From Nectonema munidae (Eukaryota > Nematomorpha > Nectonematoida > Nectonematidae): a stretch of 64,000 bases of DNA. Within the stretch, counting starts at the first letter, position 1, and the number at the start of each line of letters is the position of its first letter. The notes below the pieces were generated by a model. That model was given only the letters and a program-made list of their open reading frames with translations, did no database searches and was not told the DNA's origin. Location: assembly GCA_030549495.1 (NCBI GenBank), contig JAUIRK010000643.1:62001-126000 (forward strand), read 5' to 3'. Made by a program: the position numbers and the translations under genes. Positions 34,151-46,183 of this stretch are shown piece after piece.

Positions 34151-34855
34151 CTAAAAAATTGCAACATCCACATGTCTCACTTACAAATAAAATGTTTTAA
34201 TGGGCAGATGCTTTCCCTTGTTAAAGATATAAAAAGTAAGGTAGCACATCTTTATTATATTCAAGATTGTCCAGTGAGAGTTTAATTTGTTATGAAAGTG
34301 GACTAAATATTTTCTTGTTTATATATATATATATGCGATGATTCTAGGTCAACTGCCAGACGATTATAATTTTAAATTACGTAAAAACCCTATATCATTT
34401 AGGTTTCACAAATTTCGTTAACAATTCGAATACCTTTATCCTTATGCGCAATTATATATTAGTGTAGTAAAAAACTATTTTACTTTATATAGAGACAAAA
34501 TATACAATTTAAAAATATTCTGGAGATTCACACTTTTGTGAACACTTTTACTTATTTTTCTCAAAAAGCATGTAAACTCTTTTGTTCCCATTTTTCCAAA
34601 CTAGTATTTAGGAGGTGTTTCCTAGTTTACTATTTTACCTAGTTATTTATCCTAGTATACTTCACATATACTATCGATTTTCAAGTTGAGAGGGGGGAGG
34701 CTTTTTTTTTTATAATTTTCAAAATTTATTATAAAAGAATTTTTGTCCAATGAACACACCGCCATTATTACCCGGCATCATACTTGCACTTTAAGCTCTC
34801 AATCCCACCACAACTGTGTTGATTTTATAATTCTGATTGCATCACCCTTCTAGCT

Positions 34856-36540
34856 CAGTGGTTTTCAAACTGGAGTCTACTGTGCCGTAAAGAAGTTCCA
34901 TGGGGATCGAGAAAGGGACACTGAGTGAATCGTTTTCGCAAAATATTACATCCATATTCGGTCATTTGCCATTTTTGGCAAAAATTCACATTTAAAAAGA
35001 ACAAATAAGTTAGTCTTTGAATTGAGTACTATTTTTTTCTTTTATTGCTTTTCATGCCTAATTTGTAAATGTGCATTTTTCTTAATGGCTAAAAAATGAA
35101 ATATGACGACTCATACTTGAAATTTCGTTTTACTGCATTAAAGTATGGTGGGGAAGAGGAACACAAGGTTAGCATCAACTTTTTAAAAGCCCATCAAGCG
35201 AAGCTTGCGCTGGTAGTGAAGCACATGAATTAGGTAAACAAAACTATTGCACAAATTCATGTTTGATAAAAACATCTGAATGTTTTTGCAAAATATTAAG
35301 TATGGTTTGAAAAGTTTCAAAAAAATTATCTGTTGTCATAAAGTCCCACAACATAGCAGAACAGTTGATATTACCTTGTTGCAAAAATATATTGAATGTG
35401 CTAAGAAGTTCTGAAGTTGTAAAGTTGAAGCATATCTTCCTGTCAAACGATACCGTTAGTAGGCTAATGGGAGAGATGTCTGATGACGTCAAATGTGGTT
35501 TTATTGATTCAAAATTCGATTATCAACTCTTTTCCTCAGATTGATGAAACGATGGATGCTGCAACTTATCTCAGCCTTGCGTTTACGTACAATATGCATA
35601 TAACAAAAAGCTGGTAGACAATTTTTTATTTTGCAAAACTCAGCAATAGAACACATGTAAGAGAAACATTTGACAATGTGATAAATTTTTCTACTGCACA
35701 TGGTATTAAGTCGGAATCTGGCTAAGCAAAAATCTCCAGATGTAATTGGTACCCAGTGCGCCGAGCCTTAAAACCATACGCGATGAGTTGAAAAAATTTT
35801 TCAATGAAGTCATTAAAACAGTGTATTTCACTAAATGAAATGCTTCAAATCTTGTTTGTTTTCAGATTTGAAAAACTCTTGCTGCACTCAAACGAAATTT
35901 TCCAAACGATACTATGGAAAGAAATCCAGCAATTTCTTGAAGGCAAACTAGACATGCATGTAGAATGTTCTGATGTCCGTTTTCGTATATTTCTATCATT
36001 TGTAGTGAACATATTTGAATATATGATTCAGAGTACTCCATTGTAATAAAAAAATGATAGCTTTTGGAATGAAGCTGGATTAATTGCATTCTTTGACATA
36101 GGAAATTTTGCTCGATTTTCAAACCATAAAACACCGTGTAGGATGCCAAGAAATTTCTCTTTATTTTTTTAATCTACAAAAATTTGAAAAATACTAACAA
36201 TTTGTCAAAAACCCGTTTATAATATCGATTAGTAATCTGGGCTCAAAAGACTTCTTAACTCATAGCGATTTTTCGATTGAAATGGGAGAGTCCAATGCTT
36301 GTAAAGATTGCTATGATTCGATTTGCCACTACATATGAGTGTAAGCAAGTGTTTTCCATGCTACTTGCAATTGAAATCAAATCCCAAAACAGATTGGAAG
36401 TGAGAAATGATATGCGAGTTGTATTGGCCAAAACAGAGAAAAATTAGACTAACTGATTTAGACAAAGCAGATGCCATCCATCCAATTGAGATTTGGATTG
36501 TTCAGACAATTTTTGAATAAACAAGTATGACAATTTTTTA
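34856..36540 (+). mobile_element. hAT transposon relic (ZBED5/SCAND3-like)
   Basis: The left end CAGTGGTTTTCAAACTGGAG is a typical hAT terminus; no matching right end was found. The interior, in several frames, has MKYDDSYLKFRFTALKYGGE at 35096, then LKHIFLSNDTVSRLMGEMSD near 35430 and, near the 3' side, QNRLEVRNDMRVVLAK (the hAT C-terminal dimerisation region) at about 36380. Stops and frame changes are numerous. The segment 35240-35620 matches the relic at 3.8-4.6 kb in inverted orientation. Confidence 0.8.
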
Positions 36541-37896
36541 GTACAGTAGTTTATATGTTGAATGTTGATTTATTTTTTTTTTAAATGAGACCCCGAGCTA
36601 TTAAAAAATTATAGTTAGACCGTTACGACCAAAATATTAAAAGAATTTGTGAACAACTCTTCAAGTTCAACAAGGGTACAAGGTCATTCATATATGATAG
36701 ATCACACTACTCATCAGGTGTAATTAAGTCTTTATCCCTCCTTATTGCCATTTACCAGTTATTGAAACGGATGGTCACAGTCTATCTGTATAGTCTATAT
36801 TAGATATGCTATACTCTAACGAAGTGAAGGTTTTATACCATGACTAAAAATTTCTCTTTTGTAAATCTTTAGGGAGCTGAATTTTTAGTTGAACCGATTT
36901 TATATTTGGCGTTCGAAAGTTAAACATGTCTTTGTCGACCATATGGAAAAAGTTGTATTAGGGGACTCATTGGTAATAGGCAGACCTCATTTATCAGGCA
37001 GCAGATATCCGATACAATATTGATTAAGAGCTAAAAGATATTTCTCAGCCTCTCATCTCCCTAATCGTCAACAAGCCTGGTTCATATCAAATGAATTGCT
37101 TAGGTGGATTGATTACTCTGTACTGAAATGCTTTAAAATTTTTAGCAACGAAACGTTACCAAGCTTGATTAGTAACACAGAAAAAGAAAGAATCATCTTA
37201 CATAATCTTCATATTCTACCTACACATATATTCAGTTTATATAAATTATTTAAGATATGGGTCTATGAATTGACAGGTATGTAGCCGTGAATATAAATTT
37301 GGCCATTTTAAATAGAAATTCAAGGTTTAAAATTTTTGGAAGAAATATTCTACAAACTTTAAATTTATATAAAGGCCGGGAATATAAGAAAGTGTATACA
37401 TTTATGTATTTCAAAGGAATTTCAGATGGTGAAAATAAATCCCAGGGGGCCTAGCACCTTTGCCCCCCCCTATCGACAGGCTTGGACAGTAATTAATAGG
37501 GATAAACATTTTAAGCTTTAAATTATAGAGTTCTTATATAAGTTATGTACTATAAAAAATGTTTGCCTCGTTCAAAAATGCATGGGCTCTATTCAAATGA
37601 ATGGTTACATTACTGCCTCTGATCAAATATAGCTCAAATGTGCATTACTATAACAAAGAAATGGACGTTAATGAAAAAAATAGATCTACTCAAACAAGTC
37701 TAATAAATACAATAAAAAAGATATATAATCCAGAAAATTGAAAATTATTGAGGGGGGGGGCGTCGCCTCCTTGAAATCACAGAGCAATCTTTGCTTTTTC
37801 GCCCCCTTAAAATCACATTGGGGGACCTTCATTATAAATCCCTTGATTTTATTCGGATAATGCGATTTTCGGATAAACGAGCCCTGATTGTTTATA
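36541..37896. other. Non-coding stretch
   Basis: Degraded G-run/C-run phrases (37445-37475, 37751-37815) suggest element ends, but no pair could be matched. The frame at 37096-37284 has no domain. Confidence 0.35.
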
Positions 37897-38069
37897 CAGC
37901 CAAATCCGTATTAAGAGGTCACTCATCAAAGGTGTGTTCTTTGTGGACACGTGGTCGATTAATCAAGGTCAAATAAGCTCATTTACGATTCATTGGTGAA
38001 AATTGAAACTGGTGGATATAGTCAGGTAGTTGTTTGATGAAGGTCGTCGTTAAACCAGGTTTGACCGTG
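37897..38069. mobile_element. pogo-type MITE, 173 bp
   Basis: CAGCCAAATCCGTATTAAG and, inverted, CACGGTCAAACCTGGTTTA; TA at 37895-37896 and 38070-38071. The inner GTGGTCGATTAATCAAGG and AATAAGCTCA words recur in the copy at 25765. Confidence 0.7.
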
Positions 38070-38280
38070 TATGGATAGAGTAGTGGTGTATTCACCCGAC
38101 AGTGAGGAAGAGGGTGCCACTCAAATTCTTATTAATTTTCACGTCACTTTCATATAAACAATATAAGCCCTAACACGTCTGGCCCTTAATTTTTTTTTAT
38201 CAAATTCCATCATTGACATAGAAAAAGTATAAAGAAATAATGCAAAACATTTTAATTATTAGTTGATAGGAATTGCAATT

Positions 38281-38406
38281 AGTTTTCTCTTATAAACCAG
38301 AATTTTGAAGACTAATCGTCCGCTTTCTTTTTTGATGAGATTTTATATATTTAAAAAGTCCATTTTCATTTTTTTTGAACACCGGTGTCACACTGGTCCT
38401 CAAAGG
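38281..38406. mobile_element. TTAA mini-element, diverged subfamily
   Basis: AATTTTGAAGACTAATCGTC, TTTTATATATTTAA, CACCGGTGTCACACTGGTCC and TTAA at 38407-38410 match 29709-29831. The left end is eroded. Confidence 0.6.
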
Positions 38407-38840
38407 TTAATAAAAATACTCAAAGTATAGAGAAAACAAAATATTATAGCAATGAAAGTTTACTTTTTTCTCTAAGTAAAGGAACATTCTTGAAGATGGT
38501 AATCAAAGTAAGAATTAGAAACAATTTTCTTCTTGCCACATTGAAAACCTGAAAATAAATCTTTATTTAAATGAAAATGGATAAAAACATTGGAGAAAAG
38601 ATAAAGAATCTGTAAAGAACAAAATGAAGAAATTATAGGGGGTTTAGAATCCCTGATAACAAGGGAAAGACATATCATATGGCAGGAATTAATGTTAGAA
38701 GGATCCAAGCTCCCTCTTTTTATTAATCACTAGAGCAAATCGTATTTCTGCAAAAGTGTAGAACACTGAATGATTTAAGATAAGCAACTTTATCGTTCAT
38801 TAGTATACAAATAGATTCCACTTCATCTTTTATTTCAATA

Positions 38841-40487
38841 TAGTCAAACCTGTCTTAACGACCCACTGCCAATAGCGACCTTAATTTCTTCCTCCCAAAA
38901 GAAATCCAATTAGCTTTACCCTGTATTTTGCGACACACTCTCATACGCGACCTACGACCATGTTTTCAGACTCAAGCTATATGAAAAAACCTTTATTAGA
39001 CGACTATTTTGGGAAAAGATATAACTGTTATAAAATTAACAGCAACGATGCATTTATTTCCTTTCCCTAGTAAAACTGTTACAATATCAATGAAAAAAGC
39101 GATGAATCTTCTTTGATGGACACACATTCAGCAATACTTTTACCATCAATATCACATGAAAAGGACCAAACACAATCAGTATTACTTCATTCTAATCTAA
39201 GCTATGGCAAAATATTATAAATATGTTACAGCATGTGTAAGAGCATAAACAAAAACAGTGAATTTGGACTAAGCACATCAAAGCAGCATATTTTGAAAAC
39301 ACCTTTATCTAAGCCTAACAACAATTTTTTATTGTCAGTCATTTTAATCGTGATTCATTTGTACCACCCTCTTCTAAATCTTTATTTTTCGTTGTTTTCC
39401 AAGTAAGTTATCAGTTAAAACTTTCAATTAAGTATCTGCATATTTACATTTACATAACAGGTGATATGTCAACAAAAAGAATATCCCTCACCCTTCAACA
39501 AAGTATGATGCAATTAAGCTTCTTGATAGCGGGCGACCGGCTTATAAAATAGCGGCTGATTTGGGTGTAGGGAAAACTCAATTCAGACTTCGAGGAAGCG
39601 AAGAGCAGAAGTATTAGAAGATTATGCTAAATGCAATGTATCAATAATCTCCAAAAGAAAAAACTATCGTACAGGCAATGGAAGATAAACACCTTAGCAA
39701 ATAGCTTCTTCATATGGTAAGACAAATGAACAAAGACGAATCAAAATCGGTTAATACAGGTCAACTTTTGAAATGAATAAATCTATTAGATGCAGTTTTA
39801 TGGTGTAGTGCAGCATGGGAAGAAGTTAAAATAGCCACAATTAGAAAGTGATTTAAGGCTGGATTTTGCGGTAAAGGAAACTTTCCTATGTACAATCCTG
39901 AGTTTGACACTGATGAAATTCTCATTGCAATAAAAAACTTAAGTGAAGTCGTTTTCGGGATGGAATATGAAGAGGTTGATAATGAATTGTATACGTGCGA
40001 CGCAGGAAATAAAGTTTGGGACTTACCTGCAAAAGAAATACTAAAAGAAATGGAAACAGAAACAAACGAGTCAGAAATAATCTCATCTGAAAGTGATGGA
40101 GAAATTGAAGAAAGTTTTGCATGCTCTTTGGCAGAAGCAATTGATATCGTTAACAAATTAAAAAAGTTTGCTCTTCACCACAGTCTAAAAAGCACTCTAG
40201 ACAATATGATGAAAACCAGTTACGAGCTTGACAAATTGTCAGCAAAAGTTTTTGAACAATTTCAAAATTTGAATAAAATTTTTTTGTATTTTTAAAGAAT
40301 TGTATTAATCTATAAATATATATGTATTAATTATCTTTTCGTTCATAGTATATCAAATTATATACAGTTAATCATTTTATTTTCTTCATAATATTTTAAT
40401 GCTTTTCTTTCACCCTGTTTTAGACGACCACCTGTCAAATGCGACCATGATTAAGTCGTCCCTTGAGTAGTCGCAATAGTTTGACTG
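38841..40487 (+). mobile_element. Tigger/pogo-like element A, internally deleted
   Basis: The left end TAGTCAAACCTGTCTTAACG and the inverted right end CAGTCAAACTATTGCGAC match element B. N-terminal coding (KLLDSGRPAYKIAADLGVG) starts near 39467. The central CENPB-type and catalytic domain is missing, and coding resumes near 39702 with VRQMNKDESKS, LDAVLWCSAAWEEV and an acidic C-terminus ending KVFEQFQNLNKIFLYF at 40294. The deletion end falls just before the position of intron 2 in element B. Confidence 0.88.
39888..40295 (+). pseudogene. Tigger A transposase C-terminal fragment
   Basis: The open frame has YNPEFDTDEILIAIKNLSEV, DNELYTCDAGNKVW, an acidic run ETETNESEIISSESDGEIEE and AEAIDIVNKLKKFALHHSL. 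It matches the tail of element B (ICSLKKAIEMNEKLKKFALHH in a broken frame). Such a fragment lacks any catalytic residue. It is the longest uninterrupted frame of this element. Confidence 0.75.
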
Positions 40488-40920
40488 AGTAAAAAACTTT
40501 ATATAATAATTTGGATAAAATGATTCTTTTTAAGATAAATCAATTTTTTGAGATTTGATTGATTTTCATAAAAAAAATGAATATCACCACTAAAGCATGC
40601 TTGAAAATAAGTATATATGTGTAAAAAACTTTATATAATTATTTAGATAAGTTTCTTTTTGAGATAAGCTGCCACATGAAAATCAATTTTTTGACACGTT
40701 TGATTGAATTTGATAAAAAATTAATATCACCACTGAATTTAGTATACTTGAAAATGGGTATATATGTGTAAAAAACTTTATATAATTATTTCAATAAAAA
40801 GTTCTTTTTTGAAATGAGCTCTCAAATATAAATCAATTTTTTGACAGGTTTGTTAAAAAAAATCGACATACCACCGAATTCAACATAATTGAAATATATA
40901 TGTAATATCAAAATATTTTT
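40488..40920. repeat. 150-bp tandem repeat, three decayed units
   Basis: GTAAAAAACTTTATATAAT recurs at about 40490, 40621 and 40768, and each unit continues with CAATTTTTTGACA.GTTTG and TATATATGTGTAAA. The same unit is found five times at 51.85-52.57 kb. Confidence 0.8.
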
Positions 40921-40939
40921 AAAAACTTATTAATATCAG

Positions 40940-41012
40940 AGAAAAATAGGGGGAGAACAAGTTAAGCCCCCACGGCATTTGAGTGGACAAATTTAGCCCA
41001 GCACTAATTGGG
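40940..41012. mobile_element. piggyBac-like element end (partner of 51438-52714)
   Basis: GGGGG...CCCCC hairpin-like sequence followed by CACTAATTGGG and TTAA at 41013-41016; the element at 51.4 kb ends CACTAATAGGG-TTAA in the same arrangement. The left end of this copy is missing; Tigger A abuts the repeat array instead. Confidence 0.65.
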
Positions 41013-41016
41013 TTAA

Positions 41017-42389
41017 AATATGAATGAATGTTTTTGGAGATAATTTCCGTGTCAACTGCAAATTTTATGGGCATATAACACATTAATTGCAAAAAAATGC
41101 GAGTCAAAAAAATCAGCATTGTCGATTTAGAATAAAAATTATTTTATTCAAAATTTGAATATTTTTGGAAACAATTTTCAGACAAATCGATTGAGATTTT
41201 CAGGAATTTTCAAGTACTAATTGACGGAGTCAAGAAATAAAACTAGCATGCTCGATTTGGTATGAAAAATATATTTTATAGAATATTTTAATAAAAATTA
41301 ACATAATAAAACTATATTATATAAGTGTTATAAATTTAAAACTGCATATGATTATAAATTTTAAAGAGTGCATCCAGAAGAAATACATTAGATAAGCAAG
41401 GATAGATTTGAACACAAAATAATTAAAGTAAATTTGAGGAAAGAAAACAGAAATCTTGGGAGCTCGATTTAAAAACGAAAGAAAAGAAAGGTTCAAATTT
41501 TAAACAGTTGTATTATATAAAATAAAATGGATGAAAGTATATTTAAGCATATCCTAATGAGGCTAAAATAACTATGAATATTAAAATTTGTAAATGATCA
41601 TTGAAATGCACGCTCAGACAATTAATGAAGAAAAATTTTATTAAGGCAATGAGAAAAATTTTTAAATGTGAAAATCTAAAATTTAGTTCGAAAAAAATAA
41701 AACAGATAAAAAAATATGAAACAAGTTTTAAAAAAATAGAAATTAATAGTATATTGAAAATCGAAAACTTTTCATTTATCTTCACCATTACTCCATTGCT
41801 AATTTTAGAAAAAAAATAGTTCCATTAAAAGATCTAAAATTATTTTGATTGATTTTTAATGACGCAACTTGTAGATTTAAATTATGCCGTTAGGGAGAAA
41901 AAGAAGAAGAAGAATAAGTTATCCATACTACTAGAAGTAGTATGTCCATACTACACAACTTTTGTACTGCTATCGATTTTTTTCTGTTTTAATTTTTTAA
42001 CATGTTTTATCTTTATTATAAATATTTTGTTTCTTTTTGACTAACCGTTTACATTTGTTGTTATTTAAATTAAAAAATTATTTTGTGTTATCAAACTTAA
42101 ATTAGTTTAAAAAATATTATTATTTAAATCAACTAAATTTATAACTCAAATTAGTGTAACTCACGATTTCATTTATGATTCTTATTGAGCATTAATTACG
42201 AGCATTTTAACTGAAATAATTTTAATTGTTATTAATTAATATTTTCTAGTAAGTCAAATTTATATTTATCTATTTAATCCGAAAAAACAATTTTCAAACT
42301 TAAATACTTTTTAAAATTATTTTAAATGGATATTCATATTTTATTTGAATAGTAAATCTAGCTAAATTTTGTGAAATGCACTTTTTATA
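41017..42389. other. Very AT-rich non-coding stretch
   Basis: Lysine/phenylalanine-rich frames at 41543-42044 on both strands reflect base composition only. Confidence 0.5.
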
Positions 42390-42391
42390 TA

Positions 42392-44947
42392 CAGTCAAAC
42401 CTGTCTTAACGACCACCTGTATTAAACGACCCACTGCCTATAGCGACCAAGATTTTTCCTCCCAACGAAAATATAACTGTTTTGACACTGTATTTAACGA
42501 CACACTGCTTAACGCGACCAACGACCATGTTTTTAAACAAAATGAGGCGAAAAAACCTTTATTAAACGACTTCCTCTTAGACATTACACAAATACCACTC
42601 TATTTTTCTGAAACCCTTATTTATTTTACTAATGAATTATTACAAATAACCACTGAATCAGCATTTTCTCATACCAGCACAGATAGTAATACGACTTTAA
42701 TACACTAATATAGAATGTGTATATGCTTGAAATATAATAGTGAACACCTTTCACGATAAAGCTAATGAGATTACTATGACATTGCATTTGTCACACAAGA
42801 AGAGTATTGCAAGCAAGATTATGATAAATCATATGCATATTGCTTATTGTGTCTATAGAAAGGGTATGTATGTAATAAACTCACACGAAAACAAATTGTT
42901 ACGTGTTACTAAAGCTTGTGCTTGTTTAAAAAGATCAACGTTCTCATTTTTCTCACTGCCACATTACTTCCTCAACATTAGTTTGAGCATACAAATTACA
43001 TTCTTAGAATTTATATTTAATCTGCAATAATTGTTTTCACAATTTTTTGCTCTGTAATCTTTTCTTTTATATTTTTTTATCTAGTTTTTAAGTAAGTTTT
43101 GAGCTTATTAACACTTATTTTGTAATAAAGTGCTTAAATAATAGGTGAAATGTCGAAAAAAGAACATCACTCACTCTCCAACAAAAGTATGATGTAATTA
43201 AACTTCTTGATAGTGGTAAAGCAGCTTATAAGATAGCTGCTGACATGGGTGTTGGTAAAACACAAATTCAAACACTGAGAAAAAGGAGAACTGAAGTATT
43301 AGAGGACTATTCTAAATCCAACGTTTCAACATGTTCGAAAAGAAAAATTATCTCACAGGTAATGAAGAGATTAACTCTTTAACATACAAGTGGTTTGTCG
43401 ACTCCTTGACTAAAGGCCTTCCAATCAATGGTCCAATTCTCAAAACTAAAGCTCTGAAATTTGCTGAAGAACTTGGAAAGTTAAATTTTAAAGCATCAAA
43501 TGGATGGTTGGAAAGCTTTATTCATAGAAATAACATTGTTTTTGGTAGCATAACCGGTGAAAGGGCGGATGTATGTCAATCGAGTGTTGAAGAATGGAGT
43601 GTAAAGCTTAGCAAAATTTGTGAAAGTTATGAGGAAAAAAACATTTTTAACTTAGATGAGACTGGACTTTTTTCAAGGACACAACAAAAAAAACATTTCA
43701 TTTTAAAGGTAAAATAAAATAAATTAATAAACTCGTAGTTTTTAATTTGATAATTTTAGGTGAAGGATGTCCTGGTGGAAAACGCTCAAAAGAAAGAATA
43801 ACAATATCACTTTGCGCAAGCATGATTGGAGAAAAAATTAAGCCTTTAGTTATTGCGAAGTCAAAATCTCCGAGGTGTTTCTCAAAAATAAATGTGGAGA
43901 CTTTACCTGTAGAGTACAGATTTAATAAAAAGGCGTGGATGACTGGTGAGATTTTTAAAGATTGGCTAGAAAGTTTCAACAGAAAAATGAAAGTTCAAAA
44001 AGAAACGTCCTTCTTTTCATCGATAATGCATCCTGCCACTATAATCTTGTACTCAGTAATGTCAAAATTCAATTTTTTCCACCTAATACAACTTGTATAA
44101 CACAGCCAATGGATCAAGGGATTATACAATCTATGAAGTTAAAATTTAGAAAACGACAAGTATGAGTTTTTTCTAACTTACATAATTGCTAATTTTGTTT
44201 CAGCTCTTTGATATAGTAAGACGAATGGACAGTGATGAATCAAGGAGTGGTACTGCAAGTCAGCTGTTAAAATCGACAAGCTTGTTGGACGCAATTTTAT
44301 GGTGTAGCGCAGCATGGGAAGAGGTAGATGCAAGCACAATAAAGAAATGCTTTATAAAAGCTGGATTTCCAGATAAAGATAACATATCGTTGAGCAATTT
44401 TATAATTGAAGAAAATATACCAAGTGAAGTGAAAATTTTAAGCAATAACTTTTTTGGAGTTGCCTACGAAGATGTTGACAATATTGACAAGATTTGCAAA
44501 CATGCGATGTTAGTGTCAATATGTTTGATCCACATACAAAAGAAGACTAAATGAGATGGAAAAGAAGATATTTTCAATGAAAGCGATGAGGAAATGGAAG
44601 AAGTTCGCATTTGCTCCTTAAAAAAGCTATTGAAATGAACGAAAAACTGAAAAAGTTTGCACTACATCATGGCTTAGAAAACTCTGGAGTGTATGATCGA
44701 AACGAGTTTTGAGCTTGACAAACTATCTGTAAAGTCTTTACGACAGAAAAAAATAACCGAATTTTTTAAAGTGTAAATAAATTTTTTTTGATTTATGCAT
44801 ATATCAATCGTCTGTTTGAAAAAATTGGGCTCCAATTTTCAAAAAATTATTGATAAATAAATTCTTACCCTGTTTTTAACGACCACCTGTCTATTGCGAC
44901 CAAAATTAACTCTTCCCTTCAATGGTCGTTTAATACAGGTTTGACTG
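42392..44947 (+). mobile_element. Tigger/pogo-like element B
   Basis: Inverted ends CAGTCAAACCTGTCTTAACG and CAGTCAAACCTGTATTAAAC with TA at 42390-42391 and 44948-44949; length 2556 bp. It holds the complete set of Tigger domains: HTH (LTLQQKYDVIKLLDSGKAAY), CENPB-type DNA-binding domain and DDE_1 catalytic domain. The subterminal region repeats AACGACC and ACTGC words. A few frame changes make it inactive. The copy is much better preserved than element A. Confidence 0.92.
43150..44760 (+). pseudogene. Tigger B transposase (DDE_1), with two introns
   Basis: Domains in order: HTH from about 43160; CENPB-like domain 43400-43600 (ALKFAEELGKLNFKASNGWL, FIHRNNIVFGSITGERAD); first catalytic D in IFNLDETGLF (43646); KERITISLCASMIGEKIKPL; second D in LLFIDNASCH; third D in TQPMDQGIIQ; then LDAILWCSAAWEEVD. 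Two GT-AG introns interrupt it, 43709-43759 (51 bp) and 44160-44203 (44 bp). Removing the first restores the family motif KTFHFKG-EGCPGGK. Frame changes lie near the ATG (about 43165), in the A-run at 43686-43693, near 44000 and near the 3' end (about 44550-44700). Confidence 0.88.
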
Positions 44948-45019
44948 TATATATATTGTGAATTTATATAATTTCACAAAAAAATTACTTTGTTCATGAT
45001 TTTTATCATGATTTTAGCA

Positions 45020-46183
45020 ATTTGCCTAATAATAAATTCTGTATCAATGTTAGAAGACTCAAGAAAAATTTTAATCATTTACTAAATTTTGTTAATGATA
45101 TTGGTTCTGCTGACACAGTTGACATTTTAGGTGTGACTGAGATTTGGAATAACTTTATTAACTGTGACTTGGATGGGTTGAACTTTGTTTATAAATGTAG
45201 AGAATCAAGAGGGGATGGCATTGGTGCTTATATTAATATAAAATTTTGTTTTCAAGTTTATGGCAAATTTGATGTAAACTTCCTAAGCTTTGAATATATA
45301 GTGATTGAAATTTTTCATCCTTTAAAAATTTGTATTTTGGTAATTTACAGACCTCCCTCTTCTAGTATTCCAATATTTTAAAAGGAATTTCAAGAAATAA
45401 CTATCACTTTACAGAGTCGTTTTATACGTTTATTCATTTTGGGTGACTTTAATGTTACTTTGGTATTGATAATATTTGTAATAGAAATAGTTTTAGCGAC
45501 AACATACACGAAATGGGCCTTGTACCAACCATTAAATTATGTACTAGATATGGTTACAACTCGGCTACAATAATTGATAATATTTTAGCCCCAATATCTT
45601 ATTTACATGGGTTTTCCGGTATAGTAAAATTCGATATTTCTGATCATTTTCCATGTTTTCTCTGTCTCACTAATTATTTTCCATCTCATTTTAGATATAT
45701 TCCAAATAATAATAACCTCAGAGTCTATAGTCAAATTAATTTTTCTACATTTTACCAAAATTTATTCAAAGAAAGTTGGGACCTTAGTTCTCTTTACCAT
45801 TTAGGCGTTAACACCTTTTGTTCATATTTAATGCAAAAAATTGGAAAGCTTATTGATATATCTTTTCCTTTTAAAAAAATAAATGATAACTTAGCTTCCG
45901 TAAAAAAAATTTGTAAGCCATGGTATAATAACGAATAAAAACTTATTAAGTTTAACAGAAAGAAGCTGTTTAAAAAGTACATTCTAGATAAAAATGAATA
46001 TAATAGAAAAGAATACAAAAATATGAGAAACATATATAATATAAAGATAAGATTTCATAAAAACTTGTACTATAATACCTTGTTTCAAAATAACAAAAAT
46101 AACATTAAAAAGACTTGGAACGTTATAAATGAAATGTTAGGCAAGCGCAAAAAGACTTTTTCACTTCTTACAATTATAATGAT
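45020..46183 (+). mobile_element. CR1-like LINE, 5' part (endonuclease), split by an inserted LINE
   Basis: An apurinic-like endonuclease begins with INVRRLKKNFNHLLNFVND, then DILGVTEIWN and CILVIYRPPSSS, and continues in another frame with TIIDNILAPISYLHGF and FDISDHFPCF near the domain end. Linker residues follow. It stops at the insertion point. Together with 49360-51310 this forms one element whose ORF1 is absent (5'-truncated). Confidence 0.85.
46166..46183. repeat. Target-site duplication, left copy (18 bp)
   Basis: TCTTACAATTATAATGAT here is repeated exactly at 49360-49377, flanking the inserted I-group LINE. Confidence 0.92.

Noticed and set aside
35244-35492. Minus-strand 82-aa protein
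   Set aside because: It is the antisense shadow of the plus-strand hAT relic.
39888-40295. Novel acidic host protein
   Set aside because: It is the C-terminal tail of the Tigger family and lies between Tigger inverted ends.
41543-42044. Small lysine- or phenylalanine-rich proteins
   Set aside because: Composition follows the very AT-rich DNA; both strands are equally open.
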